A DNA stretch of 64,000 nucleotides from Pseudomonas sp. MIACH (GTDB lineage: Bacteria; Pseudomonadota; Gammaproteobacteria; Pseudomonadales; Pseudomonadaceae), in contig NZ_LHVO01000010.1 of assembly GCF_001269925.1 (NCBI RefSeq), positions 52,533 to 116,532 of the forward strand, read 5' to 3'. The first letter of the stretch is position 1; each line of letters opens with the position of its first letter. The notes below the pieces were generated by a model that searched no databases, was not told the origin of the DNA, and saw nothing but the letters and a program-made list of their open reading frames with translations. This document shows positions 37,895 through 47,396 of this stretch, piece by piece. The translations under genes were made by a program, and so were the position numbers.

Positions 37895-37923
37895 TGCGCA
37901 TGTTGTTTGCGCACCCGTGCGCA
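37895..37923. promoter_or_regulatory. Three TGCGCA repeats including the palindrome TGCGCAC-CC-GTGCGCA
   Basis: TGCGCA occurs at 37895, 37908 and 37918. The last two form a 16-bp palindrome. They lie 85-114 bp upstream of the candidate hcp sigma-54 promoter, a suitable distance for Sfa binding. Candidate enhancer only. Confidence 0.4.
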
Positions 37924-38100
37924 GTTAGTTGCTCATGCTGATGCGGCGCTAGGTATTTGGTGCTCTGCCGAAAATCGGCGAAATATAACTTTGTAAGTGT
38001 GCAAAATCCTGCGTATGCCTCGATTTACGCCTGTCGTAGGAAATATCTTAAGTGTCAGTCTATTGCTTGCTGAATATTATTGACGTGGCTAAGGTTTGCG

Positions 38101-38126
38101 AACTTCGCGGCGTATCCAGCGAAGTT
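38101..38126. promoter_or_regulatory. Inverted repeat AACTTCGC-N10-GCGAAGTT upstream of tssA
   Basis: A perfect 8-bp inverted repeat, 77 nt before the tssA ATG, just ahead of a sequence that resembles a sigma-54 promoter but is one base too short (38131-38145). Could be a regulator site or an RNA hairpin in the tssA leader. Confidence 0.4.
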
Positions 38127-38203
38127 TATATGGCATTCTGGTGCAAAATTTAAATGCGCTTAGTTTGTCGTTCGTACCTTGATTAGTCGCGTGCGGTCCT
38201 AAT

Positions 38204-39751
38204 ATGGTGTATTCAGACAAGCTCTGCGCTTATTACCTTGAACTTGCCAGCTCGCCCTGTTTGGCAACTAGTTTTGCGGGCAGTGATATTCGCTATTCGA
38301 GTGAATTTGAAACGCTGGAGTCCGAACTGGAAAAGGTGCAGTCCATTCATGGCGCTGGCCAGCCTGACTGGCAAAAGCTTCTGGACATCAGCGAATGCCT
38401 GTTGCGTGAGCAATCCAAGGATCTGCGCGTGGCTGTCTGGTTGACTTGGGCGCTGTACCAGCGTGAGTCCTTTGCCGGTCTGCTGGCTGGCCTCGGGCTG
38501 TTGCACCATCTGTGTGAGCATCACTGGTCAGACGTTTACCCGAAAAAGCTGCGCACCCGCAGTGCTGCGTTCGGCTGGTTGGTCCTGCGCCTTGAGACAC
38601 TGCCGGCTCAACGCCTTTCGCTTCAGGACCAGCAGCCCTTGGTCCGTTCCATGCTTGAGCGCCTTGGGTGCCTCGATGAGCTCTGGACTGCACATTTGGC
38701 CGATGGAGCGCCGCTGTTGCTGCCGATTCGCAGGCAATTGGACCAATGGTTGGAGAGGGCTGTACAAGACCAGCGTCCAGTCGCAGCGCTGGACGGCGTC
38801 ACTGCACACGTGCAATCGGCTGCCACTCCAGTGGTAAACACCGAACTGACGTTAAACAACGAAAAAGACGCGAATAAATTGCTGTGTGCCTTGCAGGAGC
38901 AGGCCCGTCCGTTGTGTGCCTGGTGGTTACGCCAGCACGCTACCGACCTGCGGGCCTTGCGCCTGGGGCGAACGCTGGCTTGGTTGGCCATCGTCCGCTA
39001 TCCGGATGCCAACGGTGAGCGCGTCACCGCGTTGTGCGGGCCTGCACCCGACAAACTCAAGCGCTATCAGGAACGTTTTGACCAAGGCCACTACGCCGAC
39101 CTGTTGCTTGAACTGGAGGCCTGCCTCTCAGGTGCGATGTTCTGGTTCGACGGGCTGCACATGCTCTGGCAATGCCTGGAAGCCCAGCAAGCAGACCTGG
39201 CTATGACCGAGCTGGAAGTGAGTTTCGCCCTGTTGCTGCAACGCTTGCCGGACTTGCCGATGTTTCGCTTCCAAGGGGGCGATCCTTTTGCCGGCAGCGG
39301 CACTCGTGACTGGATCGCACTGCACGTTTCCCATCACCTGCAAGCCCCGCAGCCGCCCAGCGTTGCGGTCGACACCGCGCCCTGGGAGATCGCCTTGCAG
39401 GCGCTGCTGCCACGGCTGCGCAAGGAGGGGCTCAAAGCCGCAGTGCACGAGCTCAAGCAAGGCCTGCACGCCGCTCGCGGCGATCGTTCCCGCTTTTATT
39501 GGCGCCTGGCCCAGGCGCGCTTATGTGTGCACGCCGGCAAGCATGAACTGGCGAAGATCCAGCTGGAACATCTGGATCTCGAACTGCAACGCTCGGGCCT
39601 GGAACGCTGGGAGCCCGAGCTGGCGTTTCAAGTGACACAACTCTTGCATCGCTGCTGTGACCTGATGCCACAAAACCATGCCGTACGCGAACGCAAGGAA
39701 GACACCCACCGCAGGCTGTGCCTCTTCGATCTCGAAGCGGTACTTGAATAG
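38204..39751 (+). CDS. tssA: TssA, type VI secretion cap/baseplate assembly protein
   Basis: 515 residues. The N-terminal ImpA_N domain (about 20-130: SDIRYSSEFETLESELEKVQS, then LLHHLCEHHWSDVYPKKLRTRSAAFGWL) defines TssA. The long middle and C-terminal regions are helical and end with a VasJ-like part. TssA primes baseplate and sheath-tube assembly. First gene of the tss operon. The ATG has no strong ribosome site (GGTCCTAAT upstream), so initiation may be weak or the true start slightly different. Confidence 0.9.
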   Translation: MVYSDKLCAYYLELASSPCLATSFAGSDIRYSSEFETLESELEKVQSIHGAGQPDWQKLLDISECLLREQSKDLRVAVWLTWALYQRESFAGLLAGLGLLHHLCEHHWSDVYPKKLRTRSAAFGWLVLRLETLPAQRLSLQDQQPLVRSMLERLGCLDELWTAHLADGAPLLLPIRRQLDQWLERAVQDQRPVAALDGVTAHVQSAATPVVNTELTLNNEKDANKLLCALQEQARPLCAWWLRQHATDLRALRLGRTLAWLAIVRYPDANGERVTALCGPAPDKLKRYQERFDQGHYADLLLELEACLSGAMFWFDGLHMLWQCLEAQQADLAMTELEVSFALLLQRLPDLPMFRFQGGDPFAGSGTRDWIALHVSHHLQAPQPPSVAVDTAPWEIALQALLPRLRKEGLKAAVHELKQGLHAARGDRSRFYWRLAQARLCVHAGKHELAKIQLEHLDLELQRSGLERWEPELAFQVTQLLHRCCDLMPQNHAVRERKEDTHRRLCLFDLEAVLE

Positions 39752-39783
39752 GCTTACGAGCCACTTGAAAAAGGAGATTTACC

Positions 39784-40281
39784 GTGGCCAAAGAAGGTTC
39801 GGTAGCACCCAAGGAACGCATCAATATCACCTTCAAACCCGCCATCGGCGGAGCACAGGAGGAAGTCGAGCTGCCGTTGAAACTTCTGGTGCTGGGCGAC
39901 TTCACCCAGCGTGAGGACGTGCGCAAGCTTGAAGATCGCAAGCCCATCGCCATCAACCCGCACACGTTCGATGAGGTGCTGGCCAAACAGGCGCTGAGCC
40001 TGATGCTGAATGTACCCAATCGCCTCCAGGACTGCGCGGATGTCGAAGAGCTGGTCATCCAGGTACGCATCAATTCGATGAGGGATTTCAACCCCGCGAA
40101 CCTGGTGGAGCAGATCCCCGAGTTGCACAAGCTGATGGCCCTGCGTGAGGCGCTGATGGCGCTCAAGGGGCCGCTGGGCAACACCCCTAGCTTTCGCAAA
40201 GCCATCGAGCAGGCCCTGGCCGATGACGAATCCCGTGCCCGGGTCTTGGCGGAGCTGGGCCTGAGCGGCCAAACCGCCTGA
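39784..40281 (+). CDS. tssB: TssB, sheath small subunit
   Basis: 165 residues of the VipA/TssB family, which forms the contractile sheath with TssC. ERINITFKPAIGGAQEEVELPLKLLVLGDFTQRED and the C-terminal LGNTPSFRKAIEQALADDESRARVLAELGL are conserved. It starts with GTG at 39784 behind a strong AAGGAG (39771-39776). Cytoplasmic. Confidence 0.96.
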   Translation: MAKEGSVAPKERINITFKPAIGGAQEEVELPLKLLVLGDFTQREDVRKLEDRKPIAINPHTFDEVLAKQALSLMLNVPNRLQDCADVEELVIQVRINSMRDFNPANLVEQIPELHKLMALREALMALKGPLGNTPSFRKAIEQALADDESRARVLAELGLSGQTA

Positions 40282-40308
40282 CATTTTCAGTAAAAGGACA
40301 CTGACGCC

Positions 40309-41784
40309 ATGACGACTCAACATACCCCGATGCCTGTACACACGCCTGACGAGTACAGCATCCTCGACAACATCATCGCCCAGACGCTGCTGAGTGTGGA
40401 CGACGAGGCCTACGGCATCGCCAAGCGTGGCGTCTCGGCATTTATCGAAGAGCTGATCAAGCCGCAGAACAACGGTGAACCGGTCAAGAAACGCCTGGTT
40501 GACCGGATGATTGCCGAGATTGACGAGAAACTCAGTCGGCAAATGGATGAGATTCTGCACCACCCGAGTTTCCAGGCCCTGGAATCCTCATGGAAGGGCC
40601 TGCAGTTACTGGTCCAGCGCACCGACTTTCGAGAGAACATCAAGATCGAACTGCTGAATGTCTCGTGCCAGGACCTGCTGGATGACTTCGAAGACTCGCC
40701 CGAGGTGACCCAGTCAGGGCTGTACAAGCATGTCTACAGTACCGAATACGGTCAGTTCGGTGGTCAACCTGTAGGCGCGATCATCGCTGATTATTTTCTC
40801 TCTCCCAGTGCCCCCGATGTGAAGCTGATGCAATACGCTTCCAAGGTTGCCTGCATGGCCCACGCCCCCTTTATCGCTGGCGCAGGGCCGACATTTTTCG
40901 GTTTGGAAAGCTTCACCGATCTGCCTGACTTGAAGGACCTCAGGGACCACTTCGAAGGTCCGCAGTTCGCCAAATGGCAAAGCTTTCGCCAGAGCGAAGA
41001 TGCCCGTTATGTCGGGCTGACCGTGCCGCGATTCCTGTTGCGCACGCCTTACGATCCCCTGGAGTGTCCAGTCAAGACCTTTGCCTATCGGGAAACCGTG
41101 GTGAACAGTCACGAGCACTACCTATGGGGCAATACCGCCTACGCCCTTGCCACACGATTGACCGACAGTTTTGCGCGGTTTCGTTGGTGCCCGAACATCA
41201 TCGGTCCGCAAAGCGGTGGCGCCGTGGAAGACTTGCCCTTGCATCATTTCCACAGCATGGGCGAAATCGAAACCAAGATTCCCACTGAAGTACTGGTGTC
41301 CGACCGTCGCGAGTACGAGCTGGCGCAAGAGGGATTCATTGCCTTGACGATGCGCAAGGGCAGTGACAATGCCGCGTTTTTCTCCGCCAGCTCGGTGCAA
41401 AAGCCCAAGCATTTCGGCATCAGTGCCGAGGGCAAGGAAGCTGAGCTGAATTACCGCCTGGGCACTCAGTTGCCCTACATGATGGTGGTCAATCGCCTGG
41501 CCCATTACCTCAAGGTTCTGCAACGCGAGCAATTGGGGTCCTGGAAGGAGCGTACCGACCTGGAGCTGGAGCTTAACAAGTGGATTCGCCAGTACGTGGC
41601 AGACCAGGAAAACCCCAGTGCCGAAGTGCGGGGGCGGCGGCCTTTGCGTGCGGCACGGATCGTTGTCAGTGATGTGGAGGGTGAGCCTGGCTGGTACCGC
41701 GTCAACCTGAGCGTGCGCCCGCACTTCAAATACATGGGGGCTGACTTCACGCTGTCCCTGGTTGGCAAGCTTGATAAAGCATGA
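40309..41784 (+). CDS. tssC: TssC, sheath large subunit
   Basis: 491 residues of the VipB/TssC family: LDRxxAEIDEKLSRQMDEILHHPSFQALESSWKGLQLL-type core near residues 60-100, the EYGQFGGQPVGAIIADY and GAGPTFFGLESFTDLPDL segments, and a C-terminal YFKYMGADFTLSL-like end (FKYMGADFTLSLVGKL). It polymerises with TssB around the Hcp tube; ClpV disassembles it. The stop overlaps the tssE start (ATGA). Confidence 0.97.
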   Translation: MTTQHTPMPVHTPDEYSILDNIIAQTLLSVDDEAYGIAKRGVSAFIEELIKPQNNGEPVKKRLVDRMIAEIDEKLSRQMDEILHHPSFQALESSWKGLQLLVQRTDFRENIKIELLNVSCQDLLDDFEDSPEVTQSGLYKHVYSTEYGQFGGQPVGAIIADYFLSPSAPDVKLMQYASKVACMAHAPFIAGAGPTFFGLESFTDLPDLKDLRDHFEGPQFAKWQSFRQSEDARYVGLTVPRFLLRTPYDPLECPVKTFAYRETVVNSHEHYLWGNTAYALATRLTDSFARFRWCPNIIGPQSGGAVEDLPLHHFHSMGEIETKIPTEVLVSDRREYELAQEGFIALTMRKGSDNAAFFSASSVQKPKHFGISAEGKEAELNYRLGTQLPYMMVVNRLAHYLKVLQREQLGSWKERTDLELELNKWIRQYVADQENPSAEVRGRRPLRAARIVVSDVEGEPGWYRVNLSVRPHFKYMGADFTLSLVGKLDKA

Positions 41785-42200
41785 ACAGGGGCCAACGGAT
41801 GACCCGTAACCAAAGCCTGTTTGAGCGACTTGCACTTCCGGCCGCACATCCGGCCTGTGCTGCGACGTCCGTTGCAGCCCATCTGGGAAAGATGCTCAGC
41901 ATTCGCGTGGGCAGTGTGCAGACACTGGCCGACTACGGGATGCCGGACCTCAATGACATGAACCAGAGCCTGCATGAGTCATTGAGCCAGTCGCGCGTGT
42001 TGATCGAGCGGTTTATCCGCGCCTATGAGCCACGCCTGAAGCACGTGCGTGTGAGGGCGCTGCGCTGTGGTCACGATCCTTTGGCCCTGGCGTTTGCCAT
42101 CGATGCCACGCTCTGTGTCGACGGTGTGACGCGGCCTGTGGTGTTCACCGCGCGCCTGCACAGTGCAGCACAGGTTGAGGTCATGCCGGATGTCCTTTAA
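41781..42200 (+). CDS. tssE: TssE, gp25-like baseplate protein
   Basis: 139 residues. SLFERLALPA near the start and the gp25-like core (LSIRVGSVQTLADYGMPDLNDMN, LIERFIRAYEPRLKHVRVRAL) are typical of T6SS lysozyme-like TssE, homologous to T4 gp25. The ATG at 41781 overlaps tssC by 4 nt; an ATG at 41799 is an alternative start. It overlaps tssF by 11 nt. Confidence 0.93.
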   Translation: MNRGQRMTRNQSLFERLALPAAHPACAATSVAAHLGKMLSIRVGSVQTLADYGMPDLNDMNQSLHESLSQSRVLIERFIRAYEPRLKHVRVRALRCGHDPLALAFAIDATLCVDGVTRPVVFTARLHSAAQVEVMPDVL

Positions 42201-43974
42201 CCCGTATTACCAGAGCGAACTCAGTGCGTTGCGTCAGCTCGGACGGCGTTTCTCCGAGCGCAATCCGGCGCTGGCGCCCTTTCTGGGGGAGGCCGGTCAG
42301 GATCCGGATGTGGAGCGTTTGCTGGAAGGCTTTGCCTTTCTCACCGGACGCTTGCGCCAGAAACTGGATGACGAGTTGCCCGAGCTGACGCATTCGTTGA
42401 TGCATTTACTGTGGCCCAACTACATGCGGCCGATACCCGCGTTCAGCATCTTGCAGTTTGATCCGTTGAGGCAGATCGGGCCCGGCGTGATGGTCGCTCG
42501 GGATACGCCGGTGGAAAGCGTTGCGGTCAAGGGCGAGCGTTGCCGCTTTCGAACCTGTTACGCCACACGTATCCAGCCGCTGCAACTGGCTGCGCTGGAG
42601 TACTACGTCCAGGGAGAGCAGGCGTTGTTGAGCCTGCGCCTGGACATGAGTGCCGAAGGCAATTTCAGCGAATGTACGTTCGATCAATTGCGCCTGCATC
42701 TGTCCGGAGACCGCTACATCAGTCAGGCGTTGTACCTGAGCCTGCTGCGCGAGGTCGAGGGCATCGAGCTGCTGCCCTTGGGCGGCGATGGGCGTGCTGT
42801 CAGTGGGGCGGATGGCCAGGCCCTGGTGTTGCGTCTGGGCGGCGATCAGGTAACACCGGTAGGGTTTGCCGAGGAGCATGCACTGATGCCCTATCCGCAG
42901 AACACGTTTGGCGGGTACCGCCATCTGCAGGAGTACTTCGCCTTTCCCGAAAAGTACCTGTTCGTGGATGTGGGGGGCCTGGATGTCCTGCACTGCTTGC
43001 CCCAGGACGTGCTCAAGCAAATCTGCAGCCTCAAGGTGTGCTTCAAGCTACGCAGGGGCCAGGCAACCGAATGCCCCACGCTGGACAACGTGAAGCTGTA
43101 CTGCACGCCCATTGTCAATCTGTTCAAACAGGATGCAGTGCCGATTCGGCTGGACGGCAAGCAGGACGAGTACCTGCTGATTCCCGGGGAATACGCGCGT
43201 GCAAACGCCTGTGTATTTTCCGTAGACAAGGTCACGGGCTGGCGTCCTGGTGGGTTGGGGTATCAGGCGTACGTGCCGTTTGAATCCTTCGAACATGAGG
43301 GTGATGCCGCCCCCTCGGCAGCCCCTGCCAGCTACTGCATTCGCCAACGCGCGTCGGCCCATCATGCCGGGCTCGATACCTGGCTGAGATTCGCAGACGG
43401 CCAGGGGCATACCCAGGAAACGCTGTCGATCGAGCTGACATGTACCAATCACAACCTGCCAGGGCAACTGCAGGCAGGGGAGATCATTCAGGCCTGTGAG
43501 CAGACGCCGGAAGGGTTGTCGTTTCGCAATATCTGCGCGCCGACGGCGAGTTTTGCACCGCCCCTGGAACAGGATTTTCTCTGGCGCCTTATCAGCAATA
43601 TGTCGCTCAACTACGTGTCACTGAGCGATATCGGTGCCTTGAGGATGGTCCTCGAAACCTATGACGTGCCGCGCTACCACGATCTGCAAGCGAAAAAGAT
43701 CAGCCAGAGAAAGCTCGGCGCCTTGCGATCCATCCGCCATACGGCCGTCGATCGCTTGCACCTAGGGATGCCGTTTCGAGGGTTGCGGATCGACCTGGCG
43801 ATTGATTCCCAAGGTTTCCTGGGGCAGGGCGAAGCGTTTGTGTTCGCCTCGGTGCTCAACGAGTTCTTTGCGCTGTACGCCAGCCTTAATGCCTACCACG
43901 AACTACGTGTCATCAGCACACAAGGAGATGTGTACCTATGGCCACCTCGGATGGGGCAGCAGCCCCTGCTTTGA
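42190..43974 (+). CDS. tssF: TssF, baseplate protein
   Basis: 594 residues. The N-terminus FNPYYQSELSALRQLGRRFSERNPALAPFLG and GFAFLTGRLRQKLDDELPELTHSLMHLLWPNYMRPIPAFSI are diagnostic for TssF (VasA/ImpG). It forms the wedge of the baseplate with TssG, TssE and TssK. The start at 42190 lies inside the end of tssE. The 3' end overlaps tssG by 37 nt. Confidence 0.96.
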   Translation: MSFNPYYQSELSALRQLGRRFSERNPALAPFLGEAGQDPDVERLLEGFAFLTGRLRQKLDDELPELTHSLMHLLWPNYMRPIPAFSILQFDPLRQIGPGVMVARDTPVESVAVKGERCRFRTCYATRIQPLQLAALEYYVQGEQALLSLRLDMSAEGNFSECTFDQLRLHLSGDRYISQALYLSLLREVEGIELLPLGGDGRAVSGADGQALVLRLGGDQVTPVGFAEEHALMPYPQNTFGGYRHLQEYFAFPEKYLFVDVGGLDVLHCLPQDVLKQICSLKVCFKLRRGQATECPTLDNVKLYCTPIVNLFKQDAVPIRLDGKQDEYLLIPGEYARANACVFSVDKVTGWRPGGLGYQAYVPFESFEHEGDAAPSAAPASYCIRQRASAHHAGLDTWLRFADGQGHTQETLSIELTCTNHNLPGQLQAGEIIQACEQTPEGLSFRNICAPTASFAPPLEQDFLWRLISNMSLNYVSLSDIGALRMVLETYDVPRYHDLQAKKISQRKLGALRSIRHTAVDRLHLGMPFRGLRIDLAIDSQGFLGQGEAFVFASVLNEFFALYASLNAYHELRVISTQGDVYLWPPRMGQQPLL

Positions 43975-44945
43975 AAAAACTGTGTAGCGGCATCCGCGAA
44001 TACTCGCTGTTCCAGGCGATTTTGCAGGTGATCAAGCGCCTGCGCGATGCCCATCCGTTGCTGGATGACAACGCGCTCTATGACCGATTGGAGTTTCAGG
44101 CCAACCCAGGCCTGGGGTTTCCCGGTCACGATATCGACCGAGTGGAGTTCTTTGTTGAACACGATCAATTGCGCGCGCGCCTGCGCCTCAACGTTCTGGG
44201 CCTGTGTGGCGCAGGTTCGCCCTTGCCGGCGTTTTACGGCGAGCAGGCGTGTGCCGACGGGGCGGGCGGCCACGCGACCCGAGACTTGCTGGACCTGTTT
44301 CACCATCGTCTGCAGCGGCTGATGTTGCCGATCTGGCGCAAATACCGCTACCAGGCGTGTTTCCAGGCGCAGGCGCGTGATGCGTTTTCCGACCAGATGT
44401 TTGCATTGATTGGATTGAAGGGCCTGCCGATTCGCACGGCAGCGCAACTGGACTGCAAGCGACTGCTGCCCTACCTGGGGTTGCTTGGGCTGCGGGTGCA
44501 TTCGGCGGCAGTGATCGAGACGGTGCTGCGTTACTACTTCAGGCACGACCGCGTGTTTATAGAGCAATGGGTGGAACGCACGGTTGTTGTGGCTCCCCCG
44601 CAGTTGAACCAGTTGGGCTGTGCCAACAGCGTGCTGGGCCTCGACCAGGTACTGGGAAGCCGGGTCGCCGACCGCAGCGGTAAGTTCAGGGTGCATATCC
44701 AGGCGCTGGATTGGCAGCGCTTTCATGGTTTTTTACCGACGGGGTCGGAGTATCCGTTGCTGTGTTCGTTGGTACGAATGACCGTGCGAGACCCACTGGA
44801 ATACGACCTGCGCCTGGTGCTGGCCAAGGAGGCGATCAGGCCGTTGTACGTGGGCGAACACAACGTCTGCAGGCTGGGTTGGACCAGTTGGCTGGCGCAT
44901 GAGTGCGCCGACGGTGTGCTCATCGTGGCCAGCAATGCTCACTAG
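43938..44945 (+). CDS. tssG: TssG, baseplate protein
   Basis: 335 residues of the TssG/ImpH/VasB family: an N-terminal YSLFQAILQVIKRLRDAHP, FYGLTG-like segment LCGAGSPLPAFYGEQ, and the middle LLDLFHHRLQRLMLPIWRKYRY. A baseplate wedge protein that binds TssF. AAGGAGATG lies 8-16 nt before the ATG at 43938. clpV follows after 12 bp. Confidence 0.95.
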   Translation: MATSDGAAAPALKKLCSGIREYSLFQAILQVIKRLRDAHPLLDDNALYDRLEFQANPGLGFPGHDIDRVEFFVEHDQLRARLRLNVLGLCGAGSPLPAFYGEQACADGAGGHATRDLLDLFHHRLQRLMLPIWRKYRYQACFQAQARDAFSDQMFALIGLKGLPIRTAAQLDCKRLLPYLGLLGLRVHSAAVIETVLRYYFRHDRVFIEQWVERTVVVAPPQLNQLGCANSVLGLDQVLGSRVADRSGKFRVHIQALDWQRFHGFLPTGSEYPLLCSLVRMTVRDPLEYDLRLVLAKEAIRPLYVGEHNVCRLGWTSWLAHECADGVLIVASNAH

Positions 44946-44957
44946 GGACTCAGGATT

Positions 44958-47396
44958 ATGATGAATGTAGACCTGCAACAACTGATCCAGACATTGACGC
45001 CCCCCGTCCGCCAAGACCTGGAGCGCGCGGCCGAACGCTGTGTGACCCGTGGCGGCCTGGAGGTCCTGGTGGAAGACCTGCTGCTGGCCCAACTGGAACG
45101 TCCCCAAGGCGTTTTGATGCGTGCCTTGGCCGACGCGGGGATTGAGGTGCAGACGCTGCAGGCAACGCTGCAACCCAAGGGGCAGGCAAGTGCTTCACGT
45201 AATCCGGTATTTGCCCAGGCGCTTGTGCATTGGTTGCAACAGGCGTTGATGGTTGCTCATCTGGAATTGCGCCAAAGCGTCGTCGACCACGCAGCCCTGT
45301 TACTGGCCCTGCTGCGTCACCTGCAACAGCATGCAGGCAGTGGCTATCACGCGTTGTTGAGCCGTTTGGATGCACAGCGTGTCCACGGCTATGTGCTGAG
45401 CCAGGAACCTGACGTTGTCCCGGCAGCAAGCGGCGAGTCAGTGCTGGCACGTTTTACCCATGATCTGACACGCCGGGCCCATGAAGGGCGTATCGATCCA
45501 GTGCTGTGTCGCGATGGCGAGATTCGCCAGTTGATCGACATCCTCATGCGTCGGCGCAAGAACAATCCGATCCTTGTCGGTGAGGCCGGGGTAGGCAAGA
45601 CCGCGGTGGTCGAAGGCCTCGCCCTGCGCATTGCCAGCTCACAGGTGCCCGACCCCCTCAAGGACGTGCGGGTGCTGATCCTGGACATGGGCTTGCTGCA
45701 AGCCGGTGCCAGCATCAAGAGTGAATTCGAGCGGCGTCTCAACGGCGTGATCGACGAGGTGAACGCCTCGCCGAAACCGGTGATTCTGTTTATCGATGAG
45801 GCGCACACCCTGGTGGGTGCGGGCGCCCAAGCGGGTGCCGGCGATGCAGCCAACCTGCTCAAACCGGCCCTGGCCCGCGGCGAGTTGCGGACCGTCGCTG
45901 CTACAACATGGCGCGAATACAAGAAGTACTTTGAAAAAGACCCGGCCTTGGCGCGGCGTTTCCAACCTGTGCTGGTTAGCGAGCCCAGCGTCGAACAGGC
46001 GATTTCGATCCTGCGCGGGCTGGTTCCGGCCTATGAAGCCAGCCATGGCGTATACATCCGTGACGATGCCGTCGTCGCAGCGGCGCAGTTGAGCGCTCGC
46101 TACCTGGCGGGGCGTCAGCTACCCGACAAGGCCGTGGATGTGCTGGACACCGCCTGCGCCCGTGCGCGCATCAGCCAGGTAACGATGCCCGAGGCGCTGG
46201 AACGCTTATGTACCGAACAGGCTGAAGGCGTGCGGCAGCGCGAGGCGCTGAGTCGAGACAGGGACGCTGGGTTGCCAACGGATGAGCCGGCTGTACAAGC
46301 GTTGAGCCGGCGATTGGCGGCGGTCGAGGGTGAGCGTCAACATTTGGAGCAGTGCTGGCTGGAACAGCGCGCACTGGCGGAGCAGGTGCGCGTGTGCCCG
46401 CGCCTGGTGGCTCAGGTCATCAGCGCCTGGACGGGCATTCCTGTTGAACAGCTGGCCCTTGAGCACAGTGAATCGGTGCGGGGCGTTGCCGATGCGCTGC
46501 GCTCACGCATCCTCGGCCAGGAACCCGCGATCCAGGCGCTTGACCGCAACCTGCGCGCAGTGGCCGCCGGGCTGAACCAGGCCGCCGCACCGGTCGGTGT
46601 GTTCCTGTTGGTGGGCCCCAGTGGCGTGGGCAAGACCGAAACGGCCTTGGCCTTGGGTGATTTGCTGTATGGCGGTGAGCGGTTTGTCACCACCCTCAAT
46701 ATGTCGGAGTTTCAGGAAAAACACGCCGTGTCTCGGCTGATTGGCGCACCCCCTGGTTATGTCGGGTATGGCGAGGGCGGCGTGCTGACGGAAGCCGTGC
46801 GGCAGCGGCCCTACTCGGTGGTGCTGCTCGACGAAGTCGAAAAGGCCGACCCGGAGGTGTTGAACCTGTTCTATCAGATCTTCGACAAGGGGCTGGTCAA
46901 TGATGGCGAAGGCCGGGAAATCGATTTTCGCAATACGCTGGTCCTGATGACGTCCAACCTGGGCAGTGACTGCATCGTCGACTTATGTGCCGGCGGCCGA
47001 CGGCCTGACACTGAGGTCTTGCACGACGCCATCCGGCCCGTGCTGCGCGACTATTTCAAGCCGGCACTGCTCGCCCGGATGCGGGTCGTGCCCTATTACC
47101 CGCTCGCAGGCGCTGTGTTGTATGACCTGGCAAGGCTCAAGCTGGACGGCCTTGGGCGAAGGCTGCAGGCGCGCAAGCTGGCATTGAGTTATACGACCGA
47201 GCTGGTCACGCATATGGCCGAGCGGTGTGCCCATGACGACAGCGGTGCGCGATACCTCGACCAATGGATCGAAATCCACCTGTTGCCGCAAATAGTCGAT
47301 CGACTTTTGCGGGCGATGGCGATGGGTGAGGCGCTGTCGCTGGCCCATGCCAGCCTGGATGGTGACGGCGTGCCGATCTGCGAGCTCAGCCAATGA
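44958..47396 (+). CDS. clpV: ClpV (TssH), AAA+ ATPase that recycles the sheath
   Basis: 812 residues, slightly shorter than most ClpV proteins. The N-domain (about 1-150) should bind TssC. AAA1 has Walker A GEAGVGKT (208-215) and LFIDEAHTLVGAG. A short coiled-coil insert (about 425-475) is followed by AAA2 with GPSGVGKTETALALGDLLYGGE and VVLLDEVEKADPEVLN. The STEFEKH-type motif reads MSEFQEKHAVSRLIGAPPGYVGYGEGG. It starts at 44958 or the adjacent ATG at 44961. The stop overlaps sfa by 4 nt. Confidence 0.96.
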   Translation: MMNVDLQQLIQTLTPPVRQDLERAAERCVTRGGLEVLVEDLLLAQLERPQGVLMRALADAGIEVQTLQATLQPKGQASASRNPVFAQALVHWLQQALMVAHLELRQSVVDHAALLLALLRHLQQHAGSGYHALLSRLDAQRVHGYVLSQEPDVVPAASGESVLARFTHDLTRRAHEGRIDPVLCRDGEIRQLIDILMRRRKNNPILVGEAGVGKTAVVEGLALRIASSQVPDPLKDVRVLILDMGLLQAGASIKSEFERRLNGVIDEVNASPKPVILFIDEAHTLVGAGAQAGAGDAANLLKPALARGELRTVAATTWREYKKYFEKDPALARRFQPVLVSEPSVEQAISILRGLVPAYEASHGVYIRDDAVVAAAQLSARYLAGRQLPDKAVDVLDTACARARISQVTMPEALERLCTEQAEGVRQREALSRDRDAGLPTDEPAVQALSRRLAAVEGERQHLEQCWLEQRALAEQVRVCPRLVAQVISAWTGIPVEQLALEHSESVRGVADALRSRILGQEPAIQALDRNLRAVAAGLNQAAAPVGVFLLVGPSGVGKTETALALGDLLYGGERFVTTLNMSEFQEKHAVSRLIGAPPGYVGYGEGGVLTEAVRQRPYSVVLLDEVEKADPEVLNLFYQIFDKGLVNDGEGREIDFRNTLVLMTSNLGSDCIVDLCAGGRRPDTEVLHDAIRPVLRDYFKPALLARMRVVPYYPLAGAVLYDLARLKLDGLGRRLQARKLALSYTTELVTHMAERCAHDDSGARYLDQWIEIHLLPQIVDRLLRAMAMGEALSLAHASLDGDGVPICELSQ

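Larger units (their letters stand above)
37723..38203. other. Control region between divergent hcp and tssA
   Basis: 481 bp, AT-rich towards tssA. It holds a candidate sigma-54 promoter for hcp (37794-37809), three TGCGCA repeats including a 16-bp palindrome (37895-37923), a short hairpin GCCGA-AAA-TCGGC (37967-37979), and an 8-bp inverted repeat 77 nt upstream of tssA (38101-38126). I see no gene in it. Confidence 0.75.

Noticed and set aside
38131..38145. TGGCATTCTGGTGCA upstream of tssA as a sigma-54 promoter
   Set aside because: The GG and GC are separated by 9 instead of 10 nt, which sigma-54 does not normally tolerate. The same is true of TGGCTAAGGTTTGCG at 38086-38100.
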